Notes: generated by a model from the sequence alone, not told the origin. Shown: positions 1 to 7,595, counted from the first letter of the stretch. The stretch is 8,149 nt of DNA from Eudoraea sp. (GCA_013042125.1 JABDQS010000076.1:1-8149); one strand, 5' to 3'. Made by a program: numbers and translations.

Positions 1-591
1 CAGTTCCGACTTCAATGAGCGGCAATCGAGAAAAATGGCATGATTTTCTTCCCCGAACATACTGGCAAACTGATCCATAATCCCGCATTCAACCCCTGTA
101 AAATTATTCTCGGCAGCCTGTGAAATCTGAATCATTTCGATTTTACTCAGACCCAGATTAAATATTGTATGTAAACCTATAACAACGGCATTGGCAAGGG
201 CTGCGGATGAAGACAAGCCGGCCCCAACCGGGATATCACCTCCAAAAACCAGATTAAAATTATTGATCTTATAGCCTCTTTGCTCAATTTCGTGTACCAC
301 GCCCATTACATAGTTACGCCATCCGCCGGCATCTAATGATTTTAGATCGTCTAGATGAAAACTATGGGTATCTTCCATATCTAAAGCTATGGCAGTACAT
401 CCCGGAGTTTTACTTTCCTGAATGGCCATACAGATTCCTTTGTCTATGGCCCCGGGAAGTACATAGCCCAGGTTGTAATCTGTATGTTCCCCAATTAAGT
501 TGACACGGCCTGGAGAGAAGACCATGATAGGAGAGGTCCGGAAGTATTCCAGAAAATGATCCCTGACGGTACCTATAAGTAGTTGATCCAT
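1..591 (-). CDS. galK: Galactokinase (partial, C-terminal part beyond the left edge)
   Basis: Cytoplasmic GHMP-family kinase that phosphorylates galactose to galactose-1-phosphate with ATP, the first committed step of the Leloir pathway. The visible 197 residues contain the galactokinase signature GRVNLIGEHTDYN at 28-40, with the expected catalytic Arg (R29) and sugar-contacting GEHTDY (34-39). The GHMP phosphate-binding loop GAGLSSSAAL lies at 123-132, and CGIMDQF at 169-175 carries the probable catalytic base D173. Full members are about 380-390 residues, so about half is missing to the left. The ATG at 591 is chosen because it leaves the usual ~25-residue lead before the FSPGR motif; the next in-frame Met (M23) would cut into that region. 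The 108-base gap to the preceding small gene holds only a weak -7-like element (614-621, minus strand), so whether galK has its own promoter is open. All key residues seen are intact. Confidence 0.96.
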   Translation of the reverse strand, partial: MDQLLIGTVRDHFLEYFRTSPIMVFSPGRVNLIGEHTDYNLGYVLPGAIDKGICMAIQESKTPGCTAIALDMEDTHSFHLDDLKSLDAGGWRNYVMGVVHEIEQRGYKINNFNLVFGGDIPVGAGLSSSAALANAVVIGLHTIFNLGLSKIEMIQISQAAENNFTGVECGIMDQFASMFGEENHAIFLDCRSLKSEL

Positions 592-699
592 TAAGTTCTA
601 AGCACTGTAGTATCAAAAATGCATAAAAAACCCGAAATAAGAAGAATCTGATTTTTAAGGTAGGGCAGGAGTCACCCTAAAAGAGAACCCTTAATTTGG

Positions 700-885
700 T
701 TACTCTTTTACTCCTATTTTATTGAGTATATCATCCATCAAACACCATTTTGTAAAGGAAGACTGCAAGAGATTAACCCCTACAAAAGCAGTAAACCACA
801 ACCAATTAATGTTTACGTAGATAGCCAATAAAAGGCTGATCAGAATAAAGGAACCGGCAATGGCCCGTACAATTCTGTTTTTCAT
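700..885 (-). CDS. DUF2892 (YgaP-type transmembrane domain) small membrane protein
   Basis: A 61-residue inner-membrane protein resembling the DUF2892 family, a two-helix membrane domain also found at the C-terminus of the rhodanese YgaP. It begins with the family-like NRIVRAIAG (residues 3-11), then has hydrophobic stretches at about 11-27 and 28-40, and ends with the conserved-type tail NLLQSSFTKWCLMDDIL containing a single Cys (C48). Many relatives have Cys-Pro at this site; here it is Cys-Leu. The ATG at 885 is preferred; a GTG one codon earlier (888) is also possible. It starts 11 bases after the stop of the PII-like gene and is the last gene of the efflux operon. The exact role of stand-alone DUF2892 proteins is unknown; association with sulfur/thiol genes is common in the family, but a link to this pump is inference. 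Confidence 0.8.
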   Translation of the reverse strand: MKNRIVRAIAGSFILISLLLAIYVNINWLWFTAFVGVNLLQSSFTKWCLMDDILNKIGVKE

Positions 886-896
886 CACTGTATTAA

Positions 897-1202
897 TTAA
901 ATGAATTTTTCTATAGGAACCACAACAGCCTTTATTGGGTTGTTGGTTTCCATTTTTTGATTGAATTCCTCAATGAGCTTAAACAGTAGCTCAATATTGG
1001 CTCCTTCAGTAAAGGAGAAAAATAAACTGGATTCCACGCCACCCGAATCACTTGGGAACCAGCTTGCAGTGCGCAACATGGTGGTAGGATTTTTAAATCC
1101 GCTGATATCGGACTCGCTGAAATTTTCAATATTCGCCTTCTTGAAGAGTTTGGGGATATCCTTTTCAAACTGCTCTACGGCGGTTACTATTAGTAGTTTC
1201 AT
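897..1202 (-). CDS. Small PII-like / ferredoxin-fold protein linked to the RND pump
   Basis: A 101-residue soluble protein that I do not recognise as a named gene. Its sequence reads as a beta-alpha-beta-beta-alpha-beta pattern: strand 1-9 (MKLLIVTAV), helix ~10-23, strand ~25-35, a long loop ~37-57 containing a Trp, strand 58-65, helix ~68-85, and strand 90-96 (IKAVVVP). That order matches PII proteins and the small DUF3240-like proteins encoded next to some RND efflux genes, and the 37-57 loop sits where PII proteins carry their T-loop. There is no Cys or His, so Cys/His metal binding is unlikely. There is no signal peptide, so it should be cytoplasmic. It starts 56 bases after the permease stop and ends 11 bases before the DUF2892 gene. 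A regulatory or accessory role for the pump is inferred from fold and position; sequence identity to classical PII is not evident and the uridylylation motif is not seen. Confidence 0.75.
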   Translation of the reverse strand: MKLLIVTAVEQFEKDIPKLFKKANIENFSESDISGFKNPTTMLRTASWFPSDSGGVESSLFFSFTEGANIELLFKLIEEFNQKMETNNPIKAVVVPIEKFI

Positions 1203-1258
1203 GATATTTTGCTCTTTAATTGTTTGTTATCAACATTTTGGGCTATTATTTTAAATTA

Positions 1259-4200
1259 TCACTCTTGATTTTCTAATGTATTTTGAACGGATGCCTCCGG
1301 ATAATTTTTGCGTTCTATCATATAATATACAAGTGGTACCACCAACAGAGTTAGGACGGTGGAAACTATGGTTCCTCCCATTAGCGAAATTGCCAATCCC
1401 TGAAAAATTGGATCGAACAAAATAACAAACGCCCCAATAACTACCGTACCCGCAGTCAGTAATATAGGTGTAGTCCTTACGGCGCCTGCCTCTATGACGG
1501 CTTGTTTTATGGGTATTCCCTCAGCAAGTCTCAGGTTCACAAAATCGATCAGCAACACAGAGTTTCGCACCATAATACCGGCCAAGGCAATCATTCCTAT
1601 AAAGGAGGTGGCCGTAAAAAATGCACCCATCAGCCAATGCCCTAATACAATACCTACCAGAGATAGTGGAATGGCAACCATCATGACAACAGGCGCCTTA
1701 AAATTTTGGAACCAGCCCACTATCAGGATATAAATGATGACGATGACCCCCAGGAAGGCAATTCCCAGATCGCGGAAAACCTCTAAGGTGATCTGCCATT
1801 CTCCATCCCATTTTACGGTGTAATCGTCTTCAAAATCTGGTTGTTTAATATAGAGTTCCTCAATATCATAACCTGCAGGTAAATTCAATCCCTTCAACTT
1901 ATCGGTCATTCCCAAAATCGCATACACCGGACTCTCTAATTCGCCAGCCATATCGGCCATCACATATACCACTCTTTTTTGATTCTTTCTATAAATGGTC
2001 TTGGCGCTTATGGTCTCCTGTATGTCTGTTAGGTCGCCAATGGTGATCATATTCCCCTGGTTCGATCTTACTTTCAGTTGCGCAATATCACTAATGGTAG
2101 ACTTTTCCTTTTCATCCAGGGCCAGTAATAATCCTACCTGCTTAGAGGCGTCCTCATCATATAAGTTTGTTATTTCTCTTTCTGAAAGAGCCATATTCAT
2201 AGTATAGGCAATTTGCTGAGGGGCCACCCCATATAGCATAGCCTTTTCTTTATCGATAATAAATTGGTATTCGCGCTGATCATCCTCTACCATCCAATCT
2301 ACATCCACCACATCATCTGTGTTCTTTAGAATATTCTGAACCTGGTCAGCAATATCCATTTGTCTGTCATAATCAGGACCGTAGATCTCCCCAACAATGG
2401 TGGAAAGTACTGGTGGCCCAGGCGGTACTTCAACTATTTTAATATTGGCATTGTACTTTTCGCCAATCCGTTGTATTTCCGGACGATAACTGCTTGCAAT
2501 ACCATGACTTTGTGCACTGCGTTCGCCCTTATCAACCAAATTGACCTGAATATCGGCCATATTACTGCCACCCCGCAGATCGTAATGCCTTACCAACCCA
2601 TTAAAAGTAATTGGAGCCGAGGTGCCTACATAGCTTTGGTAGTTTACGACCTCCGGTCTTGTGCGTAGGTATTGAGCAACTTCCTGAGTAACTGCACCGG
2701 TTCGCTCCAGGGTAGTCCCTTCAGGCATGTCAATGACCACCTGGAATTCGTTCTTGTTGTCAAAGGGCAACATTTTAACAGCTACCGACTTTGTAAAGAA
2801 CAAGGCCACCGAACCCATAAGTAGCAAGAAGGTTACTCCAAGGAACATCCATCGGTATTTTTTATTCTCTATCAAAGGACGTTCAAACCTGGCGTAGATT
2901 TTATATATAAAAGTCTCCTCCAGGGTTTTTTCTTGTTTTTCCTCAGTTTTCCCGGTTTTTCCACGGGAAGATTTCTCTTTTTCCCTAAGAAATATGTATC
3001 CCAGATAGGGTGTAATGGTAAGGGCTACAAAGAGTGACAGTAACATGGCAATTGATGCCCCTATGGGCATAGGGGACATATAAGGCCCCATCAAACCAGA
3101 TACAAAGGCCATTGGCAAGACCGATGCAATGACAGTAAACGTTGCCAGAATAGTCGGGTTTCCTACTTCATTAATGGCGTACAAGGCAGCCTGTTTAAAG
3201 GGTAGCTTTTTCATCTTAAAATGCCGGTGCATGTTCTCAGCAATGATGATGGAGTCGTCCACAACAATACCTGTTACAAATACCAAGGCGAACAGTGTGA
3301 TTCTATTCAGGGTATAATCCAGCATATAGTAGCTCAACAAGGTAAGTGCGAAGGTGATGGGTACAGATAAGAATACTACTAATCCACCGCGCCAGCCCAT
3401 TGCGAGCATCACCACAAAAGTTACGGCAATGATGGCACCAATTAAGTGCATAAGCAGTTCAGACACTTTGTGGGAGGCTGTTTCCCCGTAATTTCTGGTA
3501 ACTTCTACATGTACATCATCCGGGATCAAATTCTTTTTGAGATGGTCTACCTTCTCCAAAATGATGTCCGATATTTTCATGGCATCGGCTCCTTTTCTTT
3601 TGGCAATGGAAATGGTGACCGCAGGATATTCTGATCGGTAAGTGTCTGCCATTTCACTAGTCTGTCCATAGCCATGTGTTACATAGTTCTTAGGAAGCTC
3701 AGGACCATCTTGAATACTTGCGATCTGTTTCAGGTAAACAGGTCGATTTTGTTGTACACCAACCACGAGGTTCTCTACATCAGTTACGGTCTCTAAGAAA
3801 TTGCCGGTAGTGACCAGAAATTCCATATCGTTCTTGTTAAAAGTACCACCGCTTAATTGCTGGTTGTTTGCCCTGATCATCTCAGCGACCGATAGAAAAT
3901 CGAGTCCGCTGGCAGCCATTTTATCTTTATCTAAAACCACACGTAATTGCCTATCACGGCCACCGATCTTTTGAGTAGCTGAAACATCAGTTATTTTTTC
4001 GATCTCGCCGGTCAATTCCTGAGCGATCTGCTTTAAGCGATAATCGTCATAATTTTCACTCCACAATGTTAACCCCAACATGGGCACATCATCTATGGCA
4101 CGGGTCTTCACAAGGGGAAAGCTCACTCCCTGGGGCATAATATCCATATGCTTATTGATCTCGTTGTAGAGTTTTACGAACGAGCGTTCAATATCTTCAC

Positions 4201-4507
4201 CCACATAAAATTGTACGATGACCATTCCCTGTTCTTTCATCGATGTGGAGTAAACGTATTCAACACCGTTGATATTAGAAATCAGCTTTTCCAAGGGCTT
4301 TGCTATTCTGCTTTCAACCTCGGTTGGACTTGCACCCGGATAGCTTACAAAAATATCGGCCATAGGTACGTCTATCTGAGGTTCTTCCTCACGCGGGATC
4401 AGGAACGAGCTATATACTCCAATGATCATGAATACGATCATCAAAAGCACCGTTAGTTTACTGCCAATGAACATTTTGGCGATCTTACCTGCTAAACCTT
4501 CTTTCAT
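1259..4507 (-). CDS. RND efflux pump permease subunit (AcrB/HAE-like)
   Basis: Inner-membrane proton antiporter of a tripartite efflux system. Its 1082 residues show the duplicated RND plan: TM1 at ~15-36, first porter domain ~37-345, TM2-6 ~350-508, a Lys/Glu-rich cytoplasmic linker ~508-530, TM7 ~553-571, second porter domain ~575-905, and TM8-12 ~911-1065. TM4 has GIVVDDSIIIAEN (413-425) with the paired proton-carrying Asp (D417, D418) of drug-type pumps; the CusA/CzcA metal-pump TM4 pattern is absent. TM10 has GIMVRNSVLLIDF (977-989), so an Arg (R981) stands where AcrB has the relay Lys940. The N-terminal PREEEPQ segment (38-44) and SYPGASPTEVE (55-65) are typical of RND permeases. It lies 86 bases after the adaptor gene and is followed by the PII-like gene. 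Substrate is not predictable; drugs, dyes or small lipophilic compounds are possible. The ATG at 4507 directly precedes the amphipathic start typical of the family. Confidence 0.95.
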   Translation of the reverse strand: MKEGLAGKIAKMFIGSKLTVLLMIVFMIIGVYSSFLIPREEEPQIDVPMADIFVSYPGASPTEVESRIAKPLEKLISNINGVEYVYSTSMKEQGMVIVQFYVGEDIERSFVKLYNEINKHMDIMPQGVSFPLVKTRAIDDVPMLGLTLWSENYDDYRLKQIAQELTGEIEKITDVSATQKIGGRDRQLRVVLDKDKMAASGLDFLSVAEMIRANNQQLSGGTFNKNDMEFLVTTGNFLETVTDVENLVVGVQQNRPVYLKQIASIQDGPELPKNYVTHGYGQTSEMADTYRSEYPAVTISIAKRKGADAMKISDIILEKVDHLKKNLIPDDVHVEVTRNYGETASHKVSELLMHLIGAIIAVTFVVMLAMGWRGGLVVFLSVPITFALTLLSYYMLDYTLNRITLFALVFVTGIVVDDSIIIAENMHRHFKMKKLPFKQAALYAINEVGNPTILATFTVIASVLPMAFVSGLMGPYMSPMPIGASIAMLLSLFVALTITPYLGYIFLREKEKSSRGKTGKTEEKQEKTLEETFIYKIYARFERPLIENKKYRWMFLGVTFLLLMGSVALFFTKSVAVKMLPFDNKNEFQVVIDMPEGTTLERTGAVTQEVAQYLRTRPEVVNYQSYVGTSAPITFNGLVRHYDLRGGSNMADIQVNLVDKGERSAQSHGIASSYRPEIQRIGEKYNANIKIVEVPPGPPVLSTIVGEIYGPDYDRQMDIADQVQNILKNTDDVVDVDWMVEDDQREYQFIIDKEKAMLYGVAPQQIAYTMNMALSEREITNLYDEDASKQVGLLLALDEKEKSTISDIAQLKVRSNQGNMITIGDLTDIQETISAKTIYRKNQKRVVYVMADMAGELESPVYAILGMTDKLKGLNLPAGYDIEELYIKQPDFEDDYTVKWDGEWQITLEVFRDLGIAFLGVIVIIYILIVGWFQNFKAPVVMMVAIPLSLVGIVLGHWLMGAFFTATSFIGMIALAGIMVRNSVLLIDFVNLRLAEGIPIKQAVIEAGAVRTTPILLTAGTVVIGAFVILFDPIFQGLAISLMGGTIVSTVLTLLVVPLVYYMIERKNYPEASVQNTLENQE

Positions 4508-4593
4508 TTTTCTTTACGTTTTTGGTATTCGAACCTACTTTTTGCTTTTCATCTTCGATTAACATCTGTAGTGTGATCACCTACTATCCTGTA

Positions 4594-5670
4594 TTATTGA
4601 ACTGAGATCTTAACCCCGTTAAATAACTTCCCATCTGCCGAAACGATGTATTCTTCATCTGCAGAGAGACCTGAGAGTACTTCTACCTTCTCCCCAAAGG
4701 TTCGGCCAAGACGTAACCATCGTAACAAGGCTGTATTATTTTGGCTAACCGTATAAATGCCTGTCAATTGTCCATTATGGACTAAGGCGTCATTTGGCAC
4801 CATGATCGTTTGAGAGGATTCTTGTGCGACAGGAAATTGAACCGTGGCGTACATGCCAGATAAGATATTGGCATCTGATGTATCCAAAAGTACTTTTACC
4901 ATATATTGTCCGCCGGTGTTCCTGGCTGAGGTACTTACCTCGGTTATTTTACCACTTACGATCTTATCTAGCGTTTTTAATTGTACATCCACAATGGTAT
5001 CTTTCTGAATATCGAGAATTTCCGATTCCGGAACCATTGCCAACACCTGGTATGTGCCCGGGGCTTCTACTTCCAATAGCGGCATTCCGGGATTGGCCAT
5101 ATCGCCTGTGTTTATAAACTTGTTGGTCACCACACCATTAAAAGGTGCACGTATATTGGCATAAGACAATTGAGCATTCACTTCATTTTTCATTTGTCTG
5201 GCGGCTTCTAAACGGGCCTTGGCCATTTCGAAGCGGGCGCTTATATCGTCGAACTCTTTTTGTGATGCACTGTTCTCTTTAAATAAGGCAGTATAGCGGG
5301 TATAATCCTTTTCAGCATTATTGAAAGCAGCTTGGGCCTCTGTGATCCCGGCATTGACCTGGGCTAATTTTGCAGAAACATCGGCATTATTGACACTCAT
5401 TAATAATTGCCCACTACGCACTTCATCGCCCACCTTAACATATATGTTGTCAACATATCCCATCATTCGGGTACTAAGGTTGGTACTTTTAGCAGCTTCT
5501 ACTTTGCCGCTAGCCGTTACAAATGAATTGCTATTGTCTTGGTATACCGAACTCACCCGTACGGTCACTACCTGATCATTATTGGCTATTGTCTTTTTGT
5601 CTTCAGTACCGCAACCAAAGGCCAAGAATGTTAGTGCGAAAAGTCCGATTATATAGTTTCTATGCATCAT
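4594..5670 (-). CDS. RND efflux periplasmic adaptor (membrane fusion lipoprotein)
   Basis: Links the permease to the outer-membrane channel in the periplasm. With the ATG at 5670 it has 358 residues and a lipoprotein signal ending in the lipobox LAFGC, with the acylated Cys at 20. The two lipoyl halves are at ~59-93 and ~168-200; the second contains NIRAPFNGVV (172-181), a hallmark of RND adaptors, followed by the NTGD turn. Between them, residues ~95-167 form the alpha-helical hairpin that meets the TolC partner. A beta-barrel (~205-280) and membrane-proximal domain (~285-358, from VPNDALV) complete the standard AcrA/MexA architecture at normal length. An in-frame TTG at 5691 would add seven residues before the signal; an ATG one codon later (5667) is equally possible. 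The gene starts 47 bases after the TolC-like gene. The residues after the Cys (GTEDKK) include an acidic pair. Confidence 0.94.
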   Translation of the reverse strand: MMHRNYIIGLFALTFLAFGCGTEDKKTIANNDQVVTVRVSSVYQDNSNSFVTASGKVEAAKSTNLSTRMMGYVDNIYVKVGDEVRSGQLLMSVNNADVSAKLAQVNAGITEAQAAFNNAEKDYTRYTALFKENSASQKEFDDISARFEMAKARLEAARQMKNEVNAQLSYANIRAPFNGVVTNKFINTGDMANPGMPLLEVEAPGTYQVLAMVPESEILDIQKDTIVDVQLKTLDKIVSGKITEVSTSARNTGGQYMVKVLLDTSDANILSGMYATVQFPVAQESSQTIMVPNDALVHNGQLTGIYTVSQNNTALLRWLRLGRTFGEKVEVLSGLSADEEYIVSADGKLFNGVKISVQ

Positions 5671-5717
5671 GTCTTTTTTAATTGAGTACAACTTATTTGT
5701 AATGTTAAGATTTGTGA

Positions 5718-7019
5718 TTATTCCTTTGTCAAAAATTCTACATACGCCTGGGCGTAATTATGTTGAAAGATTGTTGTGTAATATTCCAGTTGTTTCTGTG
5801 AATATTGCGTTTCAGCTAAAAGCAGATCGGTTGTCTTTTCCAAACCTTGCTCGAAACGATTAGTTCGGATACGCAAAGATTCTTTGGATTGTTGCAAGGC
5901 TAGCGCTGTTAGTTTCAATTTGTTCCGGGCATCTTCCAGACTTCTTTTGGCCTTGTTAAGTTCTAATTGACTTTCTGATTTGTACTGTGCTAATTGTAAT
6001 TTAGATTTGTCATATTCAGCCTTGCTTTTTTGAGATTTACCGATGCGTTTGCTCCCCTCGAATAAATTCCATTTAAGTTCTGCGCCAAACAGATAGCCAT
6101 TGGCATTGCTCTGAAAAACATCATCATCGTGTAACTCGTATGTTCCAAAAGCATTCAATCTGGGAAGAAATGCCATTTGATCTGCCTTGTGCATTTGCCG
6201 ATAGGCCTCAGTAGCGGAATTCATGGCCATGATATCTTTCCGGTTTTCCAGGAGATTCTCCTCAGAAAAGGTCTGATTAACAATAACCAGTGAATCTGCA
6301 GGTTTTAATATCTGATCACTGTTGGCATTCATCAGTACAGATATATAATTACTGTTATTTAGAATATTGCTCTTGGCATATTGTAATTGATTGTCTATTT
6401 CAGTAACCCGAACCTCTACCGCCAAAACATCCGATTTTTGCAAATACCCCTGTTTAAAACTATTATCGGCGATTCGTTTGTTTTCCATGGCGGTTTCTTT
6501 AGCTTTCTTCAATACCTCTGCAGTTTTGTAGGCCAGTTGCAATTGCATATAGGCCTTTTCTATTTCGAGGTCTATGAATTCTTGTGTGCGTTCAGATTGA
6601 AATTCGGTTGCGACCCACTTGGACCTGGCTGCTTTGCGTTGAAAGATCCCATCGAAATTTAGGAGGGGTTGCTGAATTTCAACTCGTGTAGCGAAATCTT
6701 TTATCTGATTAGGGTCGTTTAACAGATCTGGATTAAAATCGGCTGCGGTCAGGATCTCCTGGTTGAGTTTGGATCCAAATGCCATAAGAGGATTAGTGGT
6801 GGCGATCCCTGTATGTGAAACGCTGATATTAGGTAATAATATGGCATTCGTCTGATTAAAATCGCCCTTAGCGGCCAACACATCTTGCTCGGCCATTTTA
6901 AGGGTATTATTGCTTTCCTTTACTTTAGCAATAACCTCTTCCTTGGTAATAAGCGTTGTAACCTGGGCAATACCAATATTAATGGCAAAAAGTAAAAACC
7001 ACGCTAATCTGTGCTTCAT
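5718..7019 (-). CDS. TolC-family outer-membrane efflux protein
   Basis: Outer-membrane channel with periplasmic alpha-barrel that forms the exit duct of the pump. The 433 residues begin with a signal peptide (about 1-18, MKHRLAWFLLFAINIGIA, probably cut before Q19). The two structural repeats of the family can be seen by aligning the halves: LLPNISVSHT (61-70) with FLPRLNAFGT (284-293), the QPLLNFDG strand (117-124) with the KWNLFEG strand (316-322), and FKQGYLQKSDVLAVE (188-202) with FEQGLEKTTDLLLAE (389-403). The long Lys/Gln/Ala-rich stretches between these are the coiled-coil helices. It is the first gene of the operon, as in many Bacteroidota RND clusters, so pump expression probably depends on the region 7020-7136. 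The start at 7019 gives a well-formed signal peptide. Length and repeats are normal and nothing appears broken. Confidence 0.94.
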   Translation of the reverse strand: MKHRLAWFLLFAINIGIAQVTTLITKEEVIAKVKESNNTLKMAEQDVLAAKGDFNQTNAILLPNISVSHTGIATTNPLMAFGSKLNQEILTAADFNPDLLNDPNQIKDFATRVEIQQPLLNFDGIFQRKAARSKWVATEFQSERTQEFIDLEIEKAYMQLQLAYKTAEVLKKAKETAMENKRIADNSFKQGYLQKSDVLAVEVRVTEIDNQLQYAKSNILNNSNYISVLMNANSDQILKPADSLVIVNQTFSEENLLENRKDIMAMNSATEAYRQMHKADQMAFLPRLNAFGTYELHDDDVFQSNANGYLFGAELKWNLFEGSKRIGKSQKSKAEYDKSKLQLAQYKSESQLELNKAKRSLEDARNKLKLTALALQQSKESLRIRTNRFEQGLEKTTDLLLAETQYSQKQLEYYTTIFQHNYAQAYVEFLTKE

Positions 7020-7068
7020 AGTAATTATTTATTTGTTGCGAAATTAGAATAGGAAAACGTTATAGATA

Positions 7069-7085
7069 GTGACCAAAGTTACCAA
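7069..7085 (-). promoter_or_regulatory. Tandem 8-bp direct repeat upstream of the efflux operon
   Basis: On the minus strand two copies of TTGGTNAC (TTGGTAAC and TTGGTCAC) lie head to tail with one base between, so the period is 9 bp. They sit about 50-66 bases before the TolC-like start codon, where an operator or activator site would be expected. The second copy contains TTTG, which could act as a -33 element, but the nearest -7-like match, TAATTTCG at 7039-7046 (minus strand), lies 27 bases away, longer than the usual 17-21. A binding site is inference; no regulator gene is in the window. Confidence 0.3.
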
Positions 7086-7130
7086 CTGAATGAAGTATTT
7101 ATTTTTGATGGTATTGGTGGCATTCTAAAT

Positions 7131-7165
7131 AGCAAAAGACACTCCTGGTGCGGAAGTGTCTATTT
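7131..7165 (-). terminator. Hairpin terminator between the DUF6132-like gene and the efflux operon
   Basis: Perfect 7-bp arms AGACACT (7137-7143) and AGTGTCT (7155-7161) enclose an 11-base loop that can be partly closed by CC/GG pairs. On the minus strand the stem is followed by TTTT, giving a rho-independent shape about 45 bases after the stop of the DUF6132-like gene. On the plus strand ATTTT follows, so it could also stop plus-strand transcription. It would separate the two minus-strand units. The stem is modest in GC, hence moderate confidence. Confidence 0.6.
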
Positions 7166-7205
7166 TCAACCAACTAATAACAACAATCTCAAACCTGTTT
7201 GTTGT

Positions 7206-7400
7206 TTACTTTTTAGGAGATTTAGTAAAAGTATTGAATAACAATCCACCCATAAATCCTCCGTATAAGCTGCTATTTAGTGGATCGGAAGTAATTGCAC
7301 AACTTCCGCTATTACAGCCTATTTCAAGGTAATAGAGATACCCTGCTATAACGCCTGTAACAACCCCCGCTATCGTAATTAGTATTGTTTTTTTTGTCAT
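7206..7400 (-). CDS. DUF6132-like small membrane protein
   Basis: A 64-residue protein with two glycine-rich hydrophobic segments (about 6-24 and 45-58) joined by a loop with the motif IGCNSGSCAITSDP (27-40). This Cys-x4-Cys motif (C29, C34) followed by an ITS-x-P box is what I recall for DUF6132, a family of small Bacteroidota membrane proteins of unknown function; relatives usually have CPIT where this one has CAIT. The ATG at 7400 directly precedes a KK-plus-hydrophobic start and is the only plausible one. It is transcribed toward the efflux operon but is separated from it by a hairpin, so it is probably monocistronic. The two Cys might form a disulfide, hold a thiol or bind a metal; this is inference. 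Confidence 0.75.
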   Translation of the reverse strand: MTKKTILITIAGVVTGVIAGYLYYLEIGCNSGSCAITSDPLNSSLYGGFMGGLLFNTFTKSPKK

Positions 7401-7505
7401 TCGTTATTTGTCTTTTGCGTAACCAGATATCTTAATTTTTCCCTTTGTAGTTAATACCTCTAATTCTGGTACCTGATTGTCTATGCTGGGTATTGATTAA
7501 AATGG

Positions 7506-7541
7506 ATGCTGAATTAAATGATCAATCATTTTGTATAGCAT
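7506..7541. repeat. Nested inverted repeat
   Basis: Inner arms AAATGAT (7516-7522) and ATCATTT (7525-7531) are perfect 7-bp complements around a 2-base centre. Outer arms ATGCT (7506-7510) and AGCAT (7537-7541) are perfect 5-bp complements at equal 5-base distance on each side. The two-base centre is too tight for a good RNA hairpin loop unless the stem partly opens, so a binding site for a dimeric regulator is the more likely reading. There is no T-run on either side to suggest a terminator. Confidence 0.55.
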
Positions 7542-7595
7542 TTAAATATCAATGTTTGCGGCATGATAAAGTTATGTTCTGTAAATGGTCTTTTT

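Noticed and set aside
410..616. Minus-strand ORF of 68 codons overlapping galK
   Set aside because: It lies in another frame of galactokinase, whose own frame carries all catalytic motifs.
662..678. Weak hairpin after the DUF2892 gene as an operon terminator
   Set aside because: Only four Watson-Crick pairs plus two wobbles and no T-run directly after it.
961..1254. Plus-strand ORF of 97 codons
   Set aside because: It is antisense to the PII-like gene and part of the gap; composition and context favour the minus-strand gene.
4508..4593. 26-codon minus-strand ATG frame overlapping the permease start, and the 8-bp palindrome GTGATCAC
   Set aside because: The frame is too short and without features; an 8-bp palindrome alone is weak evidence for a site.
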